Assembly: GCF_037646345.1 (NCBI RefSeq)
Contig: NZ_JBBEWR010000008.1
Location: forward strand, 1-64,000
Direction: 5' to 3'
Source: Ascidiimonas aurantiaca
GTDB lineage: Bacteria; Bacteroidota; Bacteroidia; Flavobacteriales; Flavobacteriaceae
DNA: 64,000 bases
The notes under the pieces were generated by a model, which did not search any database, was not told where the DNA came from, and was given only the letters and a program-made list of their open reading frames with translations. Positions 35,001 through 44,473 of the stretch are shown piece after piece (position 1 is the first letter of the stretch; each line of letters starts with the position of its first letter). Made by a program: the position numbers and the translations under genes.

Positions 35001-35010
35001 ACACAAATAC

Positions 35011-35685
35011 ATGGAGATGGCAGCGACAAAGACCAAAAAAGAAAAAGAGATAAAGGATTTTGATATACTAACGGCATACATGGAGTATGTACTGGAGCAT
35101 GATAAAGAGCCTGTTTCTGTTTATCGTTTTTGTAAAGACGTTAAAATTGATGAAAAGCAGTTTTATATGCATTTTGGCTCTTTTGATGCCTTGAAAAAAA
35201 GAGTTTGGACTACCTTTTTCGAAAATACAATACAATTACTTGAAAAAGACTCCGGTTTTATGAGTTCTTCCGGACGAGATAAGATGCTTGCCTTCTTTTT
35301 TACTTTTTTCGAATTGCTAACGTTAAACCGAAGTTATGTGTTGTTTACATTAAAGTCGCATCAACGCATACCGGATAACCTGAATCAACTTAAACCGTTA
35401 CGACAACATTTTAAGGATTTTACTAAAGATATATCAGAAAGTGAAAATGAGGAAAAGACACTTAAAATTTTGAAGAAGCCTACTCGTCTTTTTTCTGAGG
35501 GGGCATGGCTTCATTTTATGTTTCTTCTCAAATTCTGGATGGATGATGATTCACCTGGTTTTGAAAAGACAGATGTGGCCATAGAAAAATCAGTTAATAC
35601 GGTTTTTGATGTTTTAGATAACACACCTTTGGATAGTGTTCTTGATTTTGGAAAATTTATTTGGAAAGAAAAATTTGTCTCTTAG
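35011..35685 (+). CDS. TetR-like transcriptional regulator
   Basis: 224 residues. The N-terminal part (ILTAYMEYVLEHDKEPVSVYRFCKDVKIDEKQFYMHFGSFDALKK, ~20-65) follows the TetR helix-turn-helix pattern. The rest is a helical ligand/dimer domain. Start at 35011 or 35017 is undecided. It is followed 3 bp later by an ABC1 kinase gene; flavobacteria often keep such a TetR-like/ABC1 pair together, so it probably controls or works with the kinase. Confidence 0.8.
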   Translation: MEMAATKTKKEKEIKDFDILTAYMEYVLEHDKEPVSVYRFCKDVKIDEKQFYMHFGSFDALKKRVWTTFFENTIQLLEKDSGFMSSSGRDKMLAFFFTFFELLTLNRSYVLFTLKSHQRIPDNLNQLKPLRQHFKDFTKDISESENEEKTLKILKKPTRLFSEGAWLHFMFLLKFWMDDDSPGFEKTDVAIEKSVNTVFDVLDNTPLDSVLDFGKFIWKEKFVS

Positions 35686-35688
35686 CCT

Positions 35689-36996
35689 TTGAAAACACTA
35701 GATAAAATTCCGGTAGGAAAAATAGAGCGTGCCGGAAAGCTGGTACAGACAGGCGTTAAAATAGGCGGTAACTACCTCAAATATTATGGAGAAAAGCTTA
35801 TAAACCCTGAACTTACTAAAGATAAGCTCAATGAAGAGAATGCAGAAGATATTTATGACGGCTTAAAGAGCTTAAAAGGAAGTGCTCTTAAAGTGGCTCA
35901 AATGCTTAGTATGGAGAAAAACATGCTTCCCAGAGCCTATGTTGAAAAATTTTCACTCTCGCAGTTTTCAGTTCCTCCGCTTTCCGCTCCATTAGTTAGA
36001 AAAACTTTTAAAAAATATTTTAATGCTTATCCCGAAGAGGTTTTCGACTCTTTTACGCCCAACTCGGTAAATGCTGCCAGTATTGGCCAGGTGCACAAAG
36101 CAGTAAAAGAGGGAAGATCACTGGCTGTTAAAATACAATACCCCGGGGTTGCCGATAGTATTAAAAGTGATTTGTCCCTGGTAAAACCCATTGCGGTGAG
36201 AATGTTTAATCTCCAAAGTCAGGATTCAGATAAATATTTTAAAGAGATAGAAAACAAGTTGCTGGAAGAAACCAATTATGCCCTGGAGCTGTCTCAAAGT
36301 AAAGAGATAACAACGGCCTGTAAAAATATACCCAATATCGTTTTTCCTGAATATTATGAGCAGTGGTCTAACGAGCGAATAATTACTATGGATTGGATGA
36401 AGGGGGAGCATCTCAGTGAATTTACGGCAGGTGATTTTGACCGTACTCTGGGCAATCTTCTCGGGCAATCACTCTGGGATTTCTATATGTTTCAAATTCA
36501 CCAACTTCGAAAAGTACATGCAGATCCGCATCCCGGTAATTTCCTTGTGCATGAAAGACAATTGGTAGCTATTGATTTTGGGTGTATTAAGCATATACCG
36601 GATTCATTCTACATTCCATATTTTGAGATGGCAAAAAGAGAAAATTTTGAAAATGAAGCCATCTTCAAACAAAAAATGTATGAACTCGAAATTCTCCTTC
36701 CCTCAGATTCTCCTGAAGAAGTGAAATTTTTTACGGAGTTGTTCCGGGAGATGTTGAGTGTGTTTACCGCTCCTTTTAATGAAAAAGAATTTGATTTTGG
36801 TAACCAGCGTTTCTGGAATAGCATTGCATCATTGAGTGAGCGCTATTCAAAAGATCCCAAAATCAGAAAAATGAACGGTAGCAGAGGTTCTAAACACTTT
36901 TTATATATGAACCGTACTTTTTTCGGGCTCTATAATCTCCTTTGTGACCTCAAAGCGAAAGTAACGGTAAATAACTTTGAAAAATATCTTTCATAA
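35689..36996 (+). CDS. ABC1/UbiB (AarF) family atypical kinase, TTG start
   Basis: TTG at 35689, three bases after the stop of the regulator, with no better start. 435 residues. The ABC1 fold shows LKGSALKVAQMLSMEKNMLP (the family's KxGQ-type motif region), AASIGQVHKAV, LAVKIQYPGV with the ATP-site Lys, HADPHPGNFLV and AIDFGCIKHIP. UbiB proteins support quinone synthesis or lipid homeostasis through an ATPase-like activity. Flavobacteria use menaquinone, so the exact role is uncertain. Confidence 0.9.
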   Translation: MKTLDKIPVGKIERAGKLVQTGVKIGGNYLKYYGEKLINPELTKDKLNEENAEDIYDGLKSLKGSALKVAQMLSMEKNMLPRAYVEKFSLSQFSVPPLSAPLVRKTFKKYFNAYPEEVFDSFTPNSVNAASIGQVHKAVKEGRSLAVKIQYPGVADSIKSDLSLVKPIAVRMFNLQSQDSDKYFKEIENKLLEETNYALELSQSKEITTACKNIPNIVFPEYYEQWSNERIITMDWMKGEHLSEFTAGDFDRTLGNLLGQSLWDFYMFQIHQLRKVHADPHPGNFLVHERQLVAIDFGCIKHIPDSFYIPYFEMAKRENFENEAIFKQKMYELEILLPSDSPEEVKFFTELFREMLSVFTAPFNEKEFDFGNQRFWNSIASLSERYSKDPKIRKMNGSRGSKHFLYMNRTFFGLYNLLCDLKAKVTVNNFEKYLS

Positions 36997-37012
36997 TGAG
37001 AGTTCCTCTTAG

Positions 37013-37038
37013 AAAACGCGCCATCAGCGCGTTTTTTT
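37013..37038 (+). terminator. Terminator after the ABC1 kinase operon
   Basis: AAAACGCGC pairs with GCGCGTTTT around CATCA and runs into T7. Confidence 0.92.
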
Positions 37039-37167
37039 ATCTTCCATATATATTTCTGAACCAGAATGTATTAAAGATATCTCAATAATCAGTAAATTGC
37101 GCAGCCAATTTTTAATTTATTCGTAGATTTAATTTTTGTAATTCACAAATTCACATAAAAATAAAAT

Positions 37168-38175
37168 ATGTACAATTCAAGAATTGCGGGTCTGGGATAT
37201 TTTGTGCCTGAAAACGTAGTGACCAATGATGACCTGTCCACGATCATGGATACAAGTGATGAATGGATACAGGAGCGTACAGGTATCAAAGAGAGAAGAC
37301 ATGTTATTCCGGGAACAGATACTACCACCAGTATGGGGGTAAAGGCTGCTAAAATTGCTATAGAACGGGCGGGTATTGATAAAAATGAAATAGACTTCAT
37401 TGTTTTTGCTACATTAAGTCCTGATTATTATTTTCCCGGGCCGGGCGTTTTGGTACAGCGTGAACTGGGTATTGATACTGTAGGGGCACTGGATGTGCGT
37501 AACCAATGCTCCGGGTTTGTTTATGCAGTTTCGGTAGCAGACCAATTTATTAAGACCGGGATGTACAAAAATGTCCTGGTAATTGGTTCTGAGCTGCATT
37601 CTGCCGGACTGGATATGACTACTCGGGGAAGATCGGTTTCTGTAATTTTTGGAGATGGAGCAGGTGCAGCAGTACTTACTCGTGAAGAAAATAAAGAGAA
37701 AGGTATTCTTTCTACCCATTTACACTCAGAAGGTGAACATGCCGAAGAGCTTGCCGTAATAGCTCCGGGTATGGGTAAACGCTGGGTAACCGATATATTA
37801 CGTGATAATGATCCGGATGACGTTTCGTACACCCCTTATATGAACGGGCAGTTTGTATTTAAAAATGCTGTAGTGCGTTTTAGCGAGGTGATTATGGAAG
37901 GGTTACAGGCTAATGGGCTTACACCTGAGGCCATTGATATGCTGATCCCTCATCAGGCGAATTTAAGAATATCGCAGTTTATTCAGAAAAAGTTTGCTCT
38001 GCCTGATGATAAGGTATATAACAATATCATGTCTTATGGTAACACAACTGCAGCCTCCATTCCCATAGCACTTACAGAAGCCTGGGAGCAAGGTAAGATC
38101 AAAGAAGGAGATACCGTGGTGCTGGCTGCTTTTGGAAGTGGCTTTACCTGGGGTAGCGTCATAATTAAATGGTAA
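37168..38175 (+). CDS. 3-oxoacyl-ACP synthase III (KAS III) family
   Basis: 335 residues with the full catalytic triad: Cys114 in RNQCSGFVYA, His262 in IPHQANLRI, Asn292 in YGNTTAAS. The N-terminal GLGYFVPENVVTN and WIQERTGIKERR are typical of FabH. It has an insertion around 190-215 (EELAVIAPGMGKRWV) that is seen in Bacteroidota KAS III paralogues. It would start fatty-acid or a special lipid chain. No fab genes sit beside it, so a paralogue outside the main fab locus is possible; a gene symbol is therefore withheld. Confidence 0.92.
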   Translation: MYNSRIAGLGYFVPENVVTNDDLSTIMDTSDEWIQERTGIKERRHVIPGTDTTTSMGVKAAKIAIERAGIDKNEIDFIVFATLSPDYYFPGPGVLVQRELGIDTVGALDVRNQCSGFVYAVSVADQFIKTGMYKNVLVIGSELHSAGLDMTTRGRSVSVIFGDGAGAAVLTREENKEKGILSTHLHSEGEHAEELAVIAPGMGKRWVTDILRDNDPDDVSYTPYMNGQFVFKNAVVRFSEVIMEGLQANGLTPEAIDMLIPHQANLRISQFIQKKFALPDDKVYNNIMSYGNTTAASIPIALTEAWEQGKIKEGDTVVLAAFGSGFTWGSVIIKW

Positions 38176-38255
38176 TTTAAAAAGTAACTAATTAACCATT
38201 ACCATATTCTTTTGAAGTTTATCAGAAGAAATCACCTAATTCGGATATCGAATTA

Positions 38256-38283
38256 AAAAAAGCCTGCTCAGCAGGCTTTTTCG
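38256..38283. terminator. Bidirectional terminator
   Basis: AAAAAGCCTGCT pairs with AGCAGGCTTTTT around one base. It lies between the KAS III gene and the convergent arsC gene. A small hairpin AATTCG/CGAATT (38238-38254) sits just before it. Confidence 0.88.
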
Positions 38284-38700
38284 TTAAACGTGATCGCTAA
38301 TAAAGTCAGAGCACCATTGTTTAATGTTGTCACGTGTGCTTCTAAATGCCTGCACCAGTTCGGAAGCAGATCCTGACAATTTAGTAGGATCTGAGAAATT
38401 GTGATGAAATTTTTGTGCTTCTGAAATGTATATAGGGCAGCTTTCTTTAGCGTGATCACAAACCGTTAAAATATAATCAAATTTGATATGTGCATAATCA
38501 TCTACATGAACAGAGGTGTGATGGGATATATCAATACCATCTTCGGCCATTATGCCTACTGCAAAAGGGTTTAAACCGTGCTTTTCAACCCCTGCACTAT
38601 ACACATTGATACGGCCTTCTCCAAAATGATTAAGGTAGCCATGAGCCATTTGGCTCCGGCAGGAATTACCTGTACAAAGTACAAGAATGTTTTTTTTCAT
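38284..38700 (-). CDS. arsC: Arsenate reductase, thioredoxin-coupled (LMW phosphatase fold)
   Basis: 138 residues. P-loop CTGNSCR with Cys9 and Arg15, followed by Cys81 and Cys88 in CDHAKESC, the redox pair of S. aureus-type ArsC. It reduces arsenate to arsenite with electrons from thioredoxin. The ArsR gene lies 106 bp upstream on the same strand. No arsenite pump is in the window, so detoxification depends on one elsewhere. Confidence 0.92.
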   Translation of the reverse strand: MKKNILVLCTGNSCRSQMAHGYLNHFGEGRINVYSAGVEKHGLNPFAVGIMAEDGIDISHHTSVHVDDYAHIKFDYILTVCDHAKESCPIYISEAQKFHHNFSDPTKLSGSASELVQAFRSTRDNIKQWCSDFISDHV

Positions 38701-38806
38701 AAGAATTGCAATAAAAAATTAATGGCATATGATTTTTTCTTTATAACCAGACGTTTTTAAAGTTCACTATGTTATAAAAGGTATCCCGGAGAAAACATCT
38801 GTATTT

Positions 38807-39163
38807 TTATAATTCGTTTTTAATGGTTAATGGTGTACAGGTGGCACCGGAGTTTTGATAAGATTGAAAAAAAACGGAAAAAAGGTTTTTAACATGAAGC
38901 CATTTTTCCGGATTGATACAATAACATACGCTGGTACCTTCAATAGTACCCTGAATATAATTTTCTTTTTTAAGCTCCTTAAGATGTTGTGAGATGGTAG
39001 GCTGTGCCAGTCCTATCTCATTCACAAGGTCGCCACAAATACAGGCATCTGTATTTATAATGTGCTGAAGTATGGCAATTCGTGCAGGATGCGCAAGAAC
39101 TTTGGCCAGATTCGCCAGCTCATTTTGTTGTTTGGTATAAATATCTGTTTTAGTAACTCCCAT
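38807..39163 (-). CDS. ArsR family metal-responsive repressor
   Basis: 118 residues with a winged helix-turn-helix (ANLAKVLAHPARIAILQHI, LAQPTISQHLKELKKENYIQ). The Cys pair ACICGDL (Cys41, Cys43) at the recognition-helix side resembles the ArsR As(III) site. A Cys-rich C terminus (GATCTPL) could supply a third ligand. It is likely to repress itself and the arsC gene in response to arsenite. Confidence 0.9.
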   Translation of the reverse strand: MGVTKTDIYTKQQNELANLAKVLAHPARIAILQHIINTDACICGDLVNEIGLAQPTISQHLKELKKENYIQGTIEGTSVCYCINPEKWLHVKNLFSVFFQSYQNSGATCTPLTIKNEL

Positions 39164-39213
39164 TTGTTAATTAATACATTGCAATATTACGATAAATAAA
39201 TTTAATAAAAAAT

Positions 39214-39246
39214 AACCCGAAAGCTTTTACACTTCCGGGTTTTTTA
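39214..39246. terminator. Bidirectional terminator
   Basis: AACCCG-A-AAG pairs with CTT-CCGGGTT (one A-C mismatch), with A/T runs on both sides. It lies between the ArsR promoter and the end of the TonB-type barrel gene. Confidence 0.75.
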
Positions 39247-39303
39247 ATAACTAACAATTAAACACTAACCATCAACTATAAAAATTGTGTAGTTATTAAA
39301 TCT

Positions 39304-41706
39304 TTACAGGATACCACCGCTTCCCTGTTTTGTATTGTCGTCCCTGTTTTTTCTTCTCAAGGCTCTGTTTTTACCACTTCCAAATCTATAAGAGAGTCCC
39401 ACAAAAACGGTATTGCTTTCCCAGTTAAAATCTCCGGTTTGTCTAAAAGGCAGGCGTCCGTCAAACGCAAACTGCATAGTATTGAAAACATCATTGAAAT
39501 TAAGGCTTATCGTACCTTTTTTCTGAGCGAAGGAATATCTCGCTCCTGCATTAATGAAATACATAGGTTCTACATCAAACTGTAGGGTTTTGTTTTTACC
39601 CCGGTAGAAACCGAATATTGAAAAGGTAAGGTTTTTTGTGGCTATAAGATTGTTGTTCATACGGGCGTTCCATGCTGTATTGGTTACTTCTACCTCATCT
39701 GTACCTACAAAACCTCTTTGTTTCTGAGAGAAAAGGTCGAAGCTGGCATTGAAGTTCCACCATTTTGTGGGCCTGTAGTTACTTGACATTTCAAAACCAA
39801 AAGAGGAGTTGTTGTCAAAATTATCAAAAGTGAGAATAAGTTTATTTTCATCCAGTTCATCAATATAGACTGCCCGGTTGATCTCATCTTCGATTTTTCT
39901 GTAGAATACCCCTGCTGTAATGCTTCCATTTTTTAATCTTCTGGTGTAATTAAACTCAGCAGAATTAGTGAACTGAGGTAAAAGTGAAGGGTTACCAAAA
40001 GAAGAAATGAGTGGGGTGGCCCATTCTCTAATGGGGTTTACCTGTTCCAGTCCGGGCCGGTCCACTCTTCTGCTTACACTCAATTGGTACTGGTTCTTTT
40101 CTCCGGGTCTGTAAACAATGAAAGCAGAAGGGTAAATTTGTGTGTATTTATCTGTAAAGGCCCTAACGGTATTGGTATCTGCCTTTACAGAAACATCTTC
40201 AAAACGGGCTCCTATCTGGTACGACCATTTTTCGAAGTTCTGTCCGAAAGTTGCATAGGCAGAATAAATATCCATTTCATAAATAAAGTTGGTACTGGGT
40301 GTGGGTCTTAAGTTTCCGTTGGCATTAAAAGTGAGTCCGGTAGACTGGTAATCAATATCTGTATTAAAAAATCGGGCTTCAGCACCTAATTCCAGCTTAG
40401 ATTTTTCGCTTAGCGGATTTACATAGTCCAGATTAATAAAGGTTTGATCTCTTTCGATATCTACGAAATCCATATAATCAGGGATAATACCGGTACCTCC
40501 TTCAAAATCAAAGTTGGCGTCCTCATCACTTTCAAATCGGTTATGGTCTATTTCCAGTTCAATATTGTGGCCTTCTTTGGCAAAGTCACGTTTGTAATCC
40601 AGATTATACTGTTGGCTGTGATTGTCATTAATATTATTAAAGAACTGTATCTCATCGGGAAAATCACCATTGTAATATACAATATCAGTTATTCCCAGTC
40701 CTTTGCCGTTAAAAAGGTTTTGATTGGTAAAAAAGGAGAACGTGTTCTTTTCATTAATATAGAAATCAAAACCGCCTTTAAAGAGATGTGATTTATTATT
40801 GTTGTTAAAATCAAAGAACTGTTCAGAGTTTTCATCTACCCGAAAAATACGCCCGTCATTTATGTATTTACCAATGTTCGTACCATAGTTTCCGTAGATA
40901 TTGAATTTGCCATTTCTGTAATTGAGATCTAAAGAAGTATTAAACTTTGCTTCTATGCCATGTGTAAGCCCCATATTCAGGTTTCCGTTAAAACCAATAT
41001 TGGCATTTTTATGTAAAACGATATTGATAATACCGCTCATACCTTCAGGATTGTACTTGGCAGAGGGGTTAGTAATAAGCTCAATACTTTTTATAGAAGT
41101 TGAAGGTATTTGTTGTAACAGTTGAGCGATGGGGATATTGGTGAGTTTCCCATCTACCATTACACGTACATTGGCATTTCCGCGAAGTGTAATATTTCCG
41201 GTTTGCTGGTCAATGTTTACAGAAGGGATGTTGTTCATAATATCGGCAGCAGTGGCTCCCACCGTAGTAAGGTCTTTCCCTACGTTTATGACCTTCCGGT
41301 CTATTTTCTGTTCTATTGTAGATCGTTCGGCTACTACATCTACGCCTTCCAGTTCGGCTACTTCTTCCTCCAGAGCAATAGTTCCCAGTTCTAATTTTCG
41401 GTTTTGACGACTTATTTCAATATCTCTGGAATAGGTTTTATAACCAACAAACTGAATTTGAAAAAGCATTCTTCCCTCGGGAAGTTTTTTAACCTCAAAA
41501 GAGCCGTTTTCAGAAGTGATCCCACCTGTTATCATTTCTCCCTCTGAAGATTTGACAATGATGGTGGCATACGGTATGGGTTGTTGAAGTATTTTGTCTA
41601 TTACTTTACCGGAAACAGAGCCTATGGCAGGTGCTTTTTCTGGTGCTGTTTGAGCATTTAGTGCATAACAAAGCACTAATGCCCAAAGGGTCATAAGTTT
41701 TTTCAT
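39304..41706 (-). CDS. TonB-type outer-membrane barrel protein (OMP_b-brl_3 family)
   Basis: Start at 41706 gives MKKLMTLWALVLCYALNAQ, a clean signal peptide; a Met 23 codons upstream does not. 800 residues: a carboxypeptidase-regulatory-like domain (VSGKVIDKILQQPIPYATIIV, ~35-115), a plug (TTVGATAADIMNNIPSVNID ... LRGNANVRVMVDGKL, ~140-230) and a large barrel ending with LSYRFGSGKN. These proteins are outer-membrane receptors of unknown ligand in most flavobacteria. It stands alone; no SusD partner is next to it. Confidence 0.9.
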   Translation of the reverse strand: MKKLMTLWALVLCYALNAQTAPEKAPAIGSVSGKVIDKILQQPIPYATIIVKSSEGEMITGGITSENGSFEVKKLPEGRMLFQIQFVGYKTYSRDIEISRQNRKLELGTIALEEEVAELEGVDVVAERSTIEQKIDRKVINVGKDLTTVGATAADIMNNIPSVNIDQQTGNITLRGNANVRVMVDGKLTNIPIAQLLQQIPSTSIKSIELITNPSAKYNPEGMSGIINIVLHKNANIGFNGNLNMGLTHGIEAKFNTSLDLNYRNGKFNIYGNYGTNIGKYINDGRIFRVDENSEQFFDFNNNNKSHLFKGGFDFYINEKNTFSFFTNQNLFNGKGLGITDIVYYNGDFPDEIQFFNNINDNHSQQYNLDYKRDFAKEGHNIELEIDHNRFESDEDANFDFEGGTGIIPDYMDFVDIERDQTFINLDYVNPLSEKSKLELGAEARFFNTDIDYQSTGLTFNANGNLRPTPSTNFIYEMDIYSAYATFGQNFEKWSYQIGARFEDVSVKADTNTVRAFTDKYTQIYPSAFIVYRPGEKNQYQLSVSRRVDRPGLEQVNPIREWATPLISSFGNPSLLPQFTNSAEFNYTRRLKNGSITAGVFYRKIEDEINRAVYIDELDENKLILTFDNFDNNSSFGFEMSSNYRPTKWWNFNASFDLFSQKQRGFVGTDEVEVTNTAWNARMNNNLIATKNLTFSIFGFYRGKNKTLQFDVEPMYFINAGARYSFAQKKGTISLNFNDVFNTMQFAFDGRLPFRQTGDFNWESNTVFVGLSYRFGSGKNRALRRKNRDDNTKQGSGGIL

Positions 41707-41824
41707 TGGTAGGGTTGTTTTTTGATTGATGATGAATACCTGGCTATTGTCAGATATTTTATAACTTGACGACAAATGTTAAAACATGTTACAAATTAAA
41801 ATACACTTTAACACAATTTAACAA

Positions 41825-42184
41825 ATGGCTAAAACACTAGTACTCGGTGCTTCTTTAAATCGTGAACGTTATTCAAACCTTATTATAGGCCGTTTACTGC
41901 GTTATGGAGAAGAGGTTGTTGCTTTGGGTCTGAAAGAAGGTGAGGTCGATGGAGTATCCATAGATACTTCCATGGTACCCTATTCTAATGTAGATACCGT
42001 AACTTTATATCTAAACCCGTTTCGTCAAAAACAGTATTATGAATATATATGTTCTCTGGCACCCCGCAGAGTTATTTTTAATCCTGGAACAGAGAACCCT
42101 GAGTTTTATGAGATACTTCAGGAAAATGGCATTACCGTAAGTGTGGCCTGTAATTTGGTTTTACTTTCTACGAATCAGTATTAA
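41825..42184 (+). CDS. CoA-binding domain protein (YccU-type)
   Basis: 119 residues of Rossmann fold. LVLGASLNRERYSNLIIGRLLRYG is the nucleotide loop of the CoA-binding family, and VIFNPGTENPEFYEIL and VACNLVLL the later conserved parts. It binds CoA or a related nucleotide by analogy; its role is unknown. Its 3' end overlaps that of the symporter gene by 24 bp. Confidence 0.88.
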   Translation: MAKTLVLGASLNRERYSNLIIGRLLRYGEEVVALGLKEGEVDGVSIDTSMVPYSNVDTVTLYLNPFRQKQYYEYICSLAPRRVIFNPGTENPEFYEILQENGITVSVACNLVLLSTNQY

Positions 42185-43618
42185 GCCCGTAAATGTTAAT
42201 AATCCGTTCAGAATTAATAATTCGTACCCTATTTCATAACCTCCCAGCCATGTATTGGGAATGTATCCTACGAGGCCGGTTAACGTAGCCGATAGCACGG
42301 CCACAAAGGGCACCCATTGGTCCTTAACTGCGTATTTGGTGAAGATGCCAAAAGAGAATAATCCCAGTAACGGGCCGTAGGTGTAAGAAGCTACAGTGAG
42401 GAGTCCGTCAATAACATTTCTCTCAAGCACATAGTTAAAAACAATGATAACCACAATAAGTAACACACTCATTCCTATGTGTACTTTTTTACGAAGCGAC
42501 TTTTGTTTTGAGGGATCTTTGTTTTCAATATCCATAAAATCAATACAGTAGGAGGTGGTTAATGAGGTTAGAGCACTGTCGGCACTACTGTAGGCAGCCG
42601 CAATGAGGCCCAGAATAAAAACAATGCCTAACCCGGCACCGAGTTCCTGATTGAGTGCAATTTCAGGAAACATCAGATCGGTTTTCACGCTTCCGTCCAG
42701 TTTTGGTATTTCAATACCTGTTTGGTCTGCATAAACAAATAATAAGGCGCCCAATACCATAAATACAAAATTTACAACAATGAGGATCACACTTAGAGAG
42801 ATCATATTTTTTTGAGCGTCTTTTACTGTTCTGCAGGTTAAGTTTTTCTGCATCATATCCTGGTCAAGCCCGGTCATACAAATAGTAACAAACATACCCC
42901 CCAGAAAAGATTTGATAAGATGATTTCTAGAATTAAAATCATCTGTTACCCATAACTTAGTGTATTTACCAAGTTCTTCATTCATCCAGAAATCTGCCAG
43001 AGAGAGGTTTATCTCATTCATGATGATATAAATGGTAACCAAAACGGCAGAGAGCATAAAAAGGGTTTGCAGCGTATCAGTCCAGACAATAGTTTTGATC
43101 CCTCCTCTAAAGGTATATATCCAGATGAGAAGAATAGAGATTATTACCGTAACCGGGAAAGGTACCTGCCAGCTGTTAAACACAAAATATTGTAATACGG
43201 TGGCAACCAGGAAGAGCCGGAATGAAGCCCCCAGAACCCGTGAGATAAAAAAGAAAAAGGCCCCTGTTTTATGGCTTTGGTTGCCAAAACGACTTTGAAG
43301 GTACTCGTAAATAGAGGTTACATTAAGCCGGTAATACAGCGGTAGTAGTATAAATGCTATTACTAGATAGCCTGCAAAATACCCAAAAACTACCTGCATA
43401 TAACTAAATTGTGAGTCAATTACCCACCCCGGTACCGATATAAAAGTAACGCCACTTAGCGAGGCTCCTATCATTCCAAAGGCTACCACATACCATGGTG
43501 ATTGTCTTTTTGCTTTAAAAAAGGCTTCATTCGAATCTTCTTTACCGGTTAAAAAGGAGATGAAAATAAGCAAACCAAAGTATGCTGCTATGAGCAGAAG
43601 AATATGAACAGGTTGCAT
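42161..43618 (-). CDS. Sodium:solute symporter family protein
   Basis: Start at 43618 (second in-frame ATG) puts the first membrane helix at the N terminus: MQPVHILLLIAAYFGLLIF. 485 residues with about 13 helices. SSF features include GASLSGVTFISVPGWV, AYSSADSALTSLTTSYCIDF and GLDQDMMQKNLTCRT. The Ser/Thr-rich sodium site SSADSALTSLT is intact. The substrate is not predictable. It is monocistronic and convergent with the CoA-binding gene. Confidence 0.9.
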   Translation of the reverse strand: MQPVHILLLIAAYFGLLIFISFLTGKEDSNEAFFKAKRQSPWYVVAFGMIGASLSGVTFISVPGWVIDSQFSYMQVVFGYFAGYLVIAFILLPLYYRLNVTSIYEYLQSRFGNQSHKTGAFFFFISRVLGASFRLFLVATVLQYFVFNSWQVPFPVTVIISILLIWIYTFRGGIKTIVWTDTLQTLFMLSAVLVTIYIIMNEINLSLADFWMNEELGKYTKLWVTDDFNSRNHLIKSFLGGMFVTICMTGLDQDMMQKNLTCRTVKDAQKNMISLSVILIVVNFVFMVLGALLFVYADQTGIEIPKLDGSVKTDLMFPEIALNQELGAGLGIVFILGLIAAAYSSADSALTSLTTSYCIDFMDIENKDPSKQKSLRKKVHIGMSVLLIVVIIVFNYVLERNVIDGLLTVASYTYGPLLGLFSFGIFTKYAVKDQWVPFVAVLSATLTGLVGYIPNTWLGGYEIGYELLILNGLLTFTGLILIRRK

Positions 43619-43698
43619 AAAATGAGATTTAGTCTGCAAAATACAAACTCTCTTTAAAAAAATGACAGGATACCGCTAAAAACTGTAAATTCGCAACT

Positions 43699-44319
43699 AT
43701 GGAATTTTCCTCAAAACTTTTGGAAAAAGCGGTAGATGAAATGGCGCAGTTGCCGGGTATTGGAAAGCGTACGGCATTGCGTCTGGTACTTCATCTGTTA
43801 AGGCAACCAGCCCGGCAAACGGAAAGGCTTACGGAGGCACTTAGTGTGCTGAGAGCAGAGATACGCTACTGTGAAAACTGTCACAATATCTCAGATATGC
43901 ATGTGTGTGAAATATGTGCTAATCCTAAAAGAGATGCAACTACTGTTTGTGTTGTAGAAGATATAAGAGATGTAATGGCAATTGAAAATACAGCCCAATA
44001 CAAGGGTCATTATCACGTATTGGGGGGTAAAATATCTCCTATGGAAGGGGTGGGACCTCATAACCTCACTATTCAAAGTTTGATAGATAAAGTAAAAAAT
44101 GAGCAGGTTGCAGAAGTTATTTTTGCTCTGAGTTCGACAATGGAAGGAGATACCACTAATTTTTACATCTTTAAACAATTGGAACCTTATAAGGTTGAAG
44201 TTTCTGCACTTGCACGTGGGGTGGCAGTGGGAGATGAGCTTGAGTTTGCAGATGAGGTCACTCTTGGAAGAAGTATTACCAACCGGATACCATTTGAAAA
44301 ATCTATTCGTAATTCCTGA
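43699..44319 (+). CDS. recR: Recombination mediator RecR
   Basis: 206 residues. Helix-hairpin-helix AQLPGIGKRTALRL, the Cys4 zinc site CENCHNISDMHVCEIC, and the Toprim part (VCVVEDIRDVMAIENT, GGKISPMEGVGPHNL) are in the usual order. RecR loads RecA at gaps with RecF/RecO. It lies between two divergent or unrelated genes and looks monocistronic; the next gene is 154 bp away. Confidence 0.96.
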   Translation: MEFSSKLLEKAVDEMAQLPGIGKRTALRLVLHLLRQPARQTERLTEALSVLRAEIRYCENCHNISDMHVCEICANPKRDATTVCVVEDIRDVMAIENTAQYKGHYHVLGGKISPMEGVGPHNLTIQSLIDKVKNEQVAEVIFALSSTMEGDTTNFYIFKQLEPYKVEVSALARGVAVGDELEFADEVTLGRSITNRIPFEKSIRNS

Positions 44320-44473
44320 TCAGAAGCTGATGCAGGGGTTGAAATAATGGTAGAACAGGCACAAGTTGTGGGGCTTTTTTTAATTAAAATTTATTACAGA
44401 AAATCTAAAGATAAAGTGTTTTTTTAATTAATTTCGCAATCTCATAATTGAAAATCATATTCTTATTATAAAT

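Larger units (their letters stand above)
34606..35010. other. Intergenic region between htpG and the TetR-like gene
   Basis: 405 bp. It holds the htpG upstream region (minus strand), then a full promoter-to-terminator unit without a protein gene (34764-34922), then the promoter of the TetR-like gene (TAAATTTG at 34993-35000). A six-codon frame at 34827 (GTG start) is too short to credit. Confidence 0.65.
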
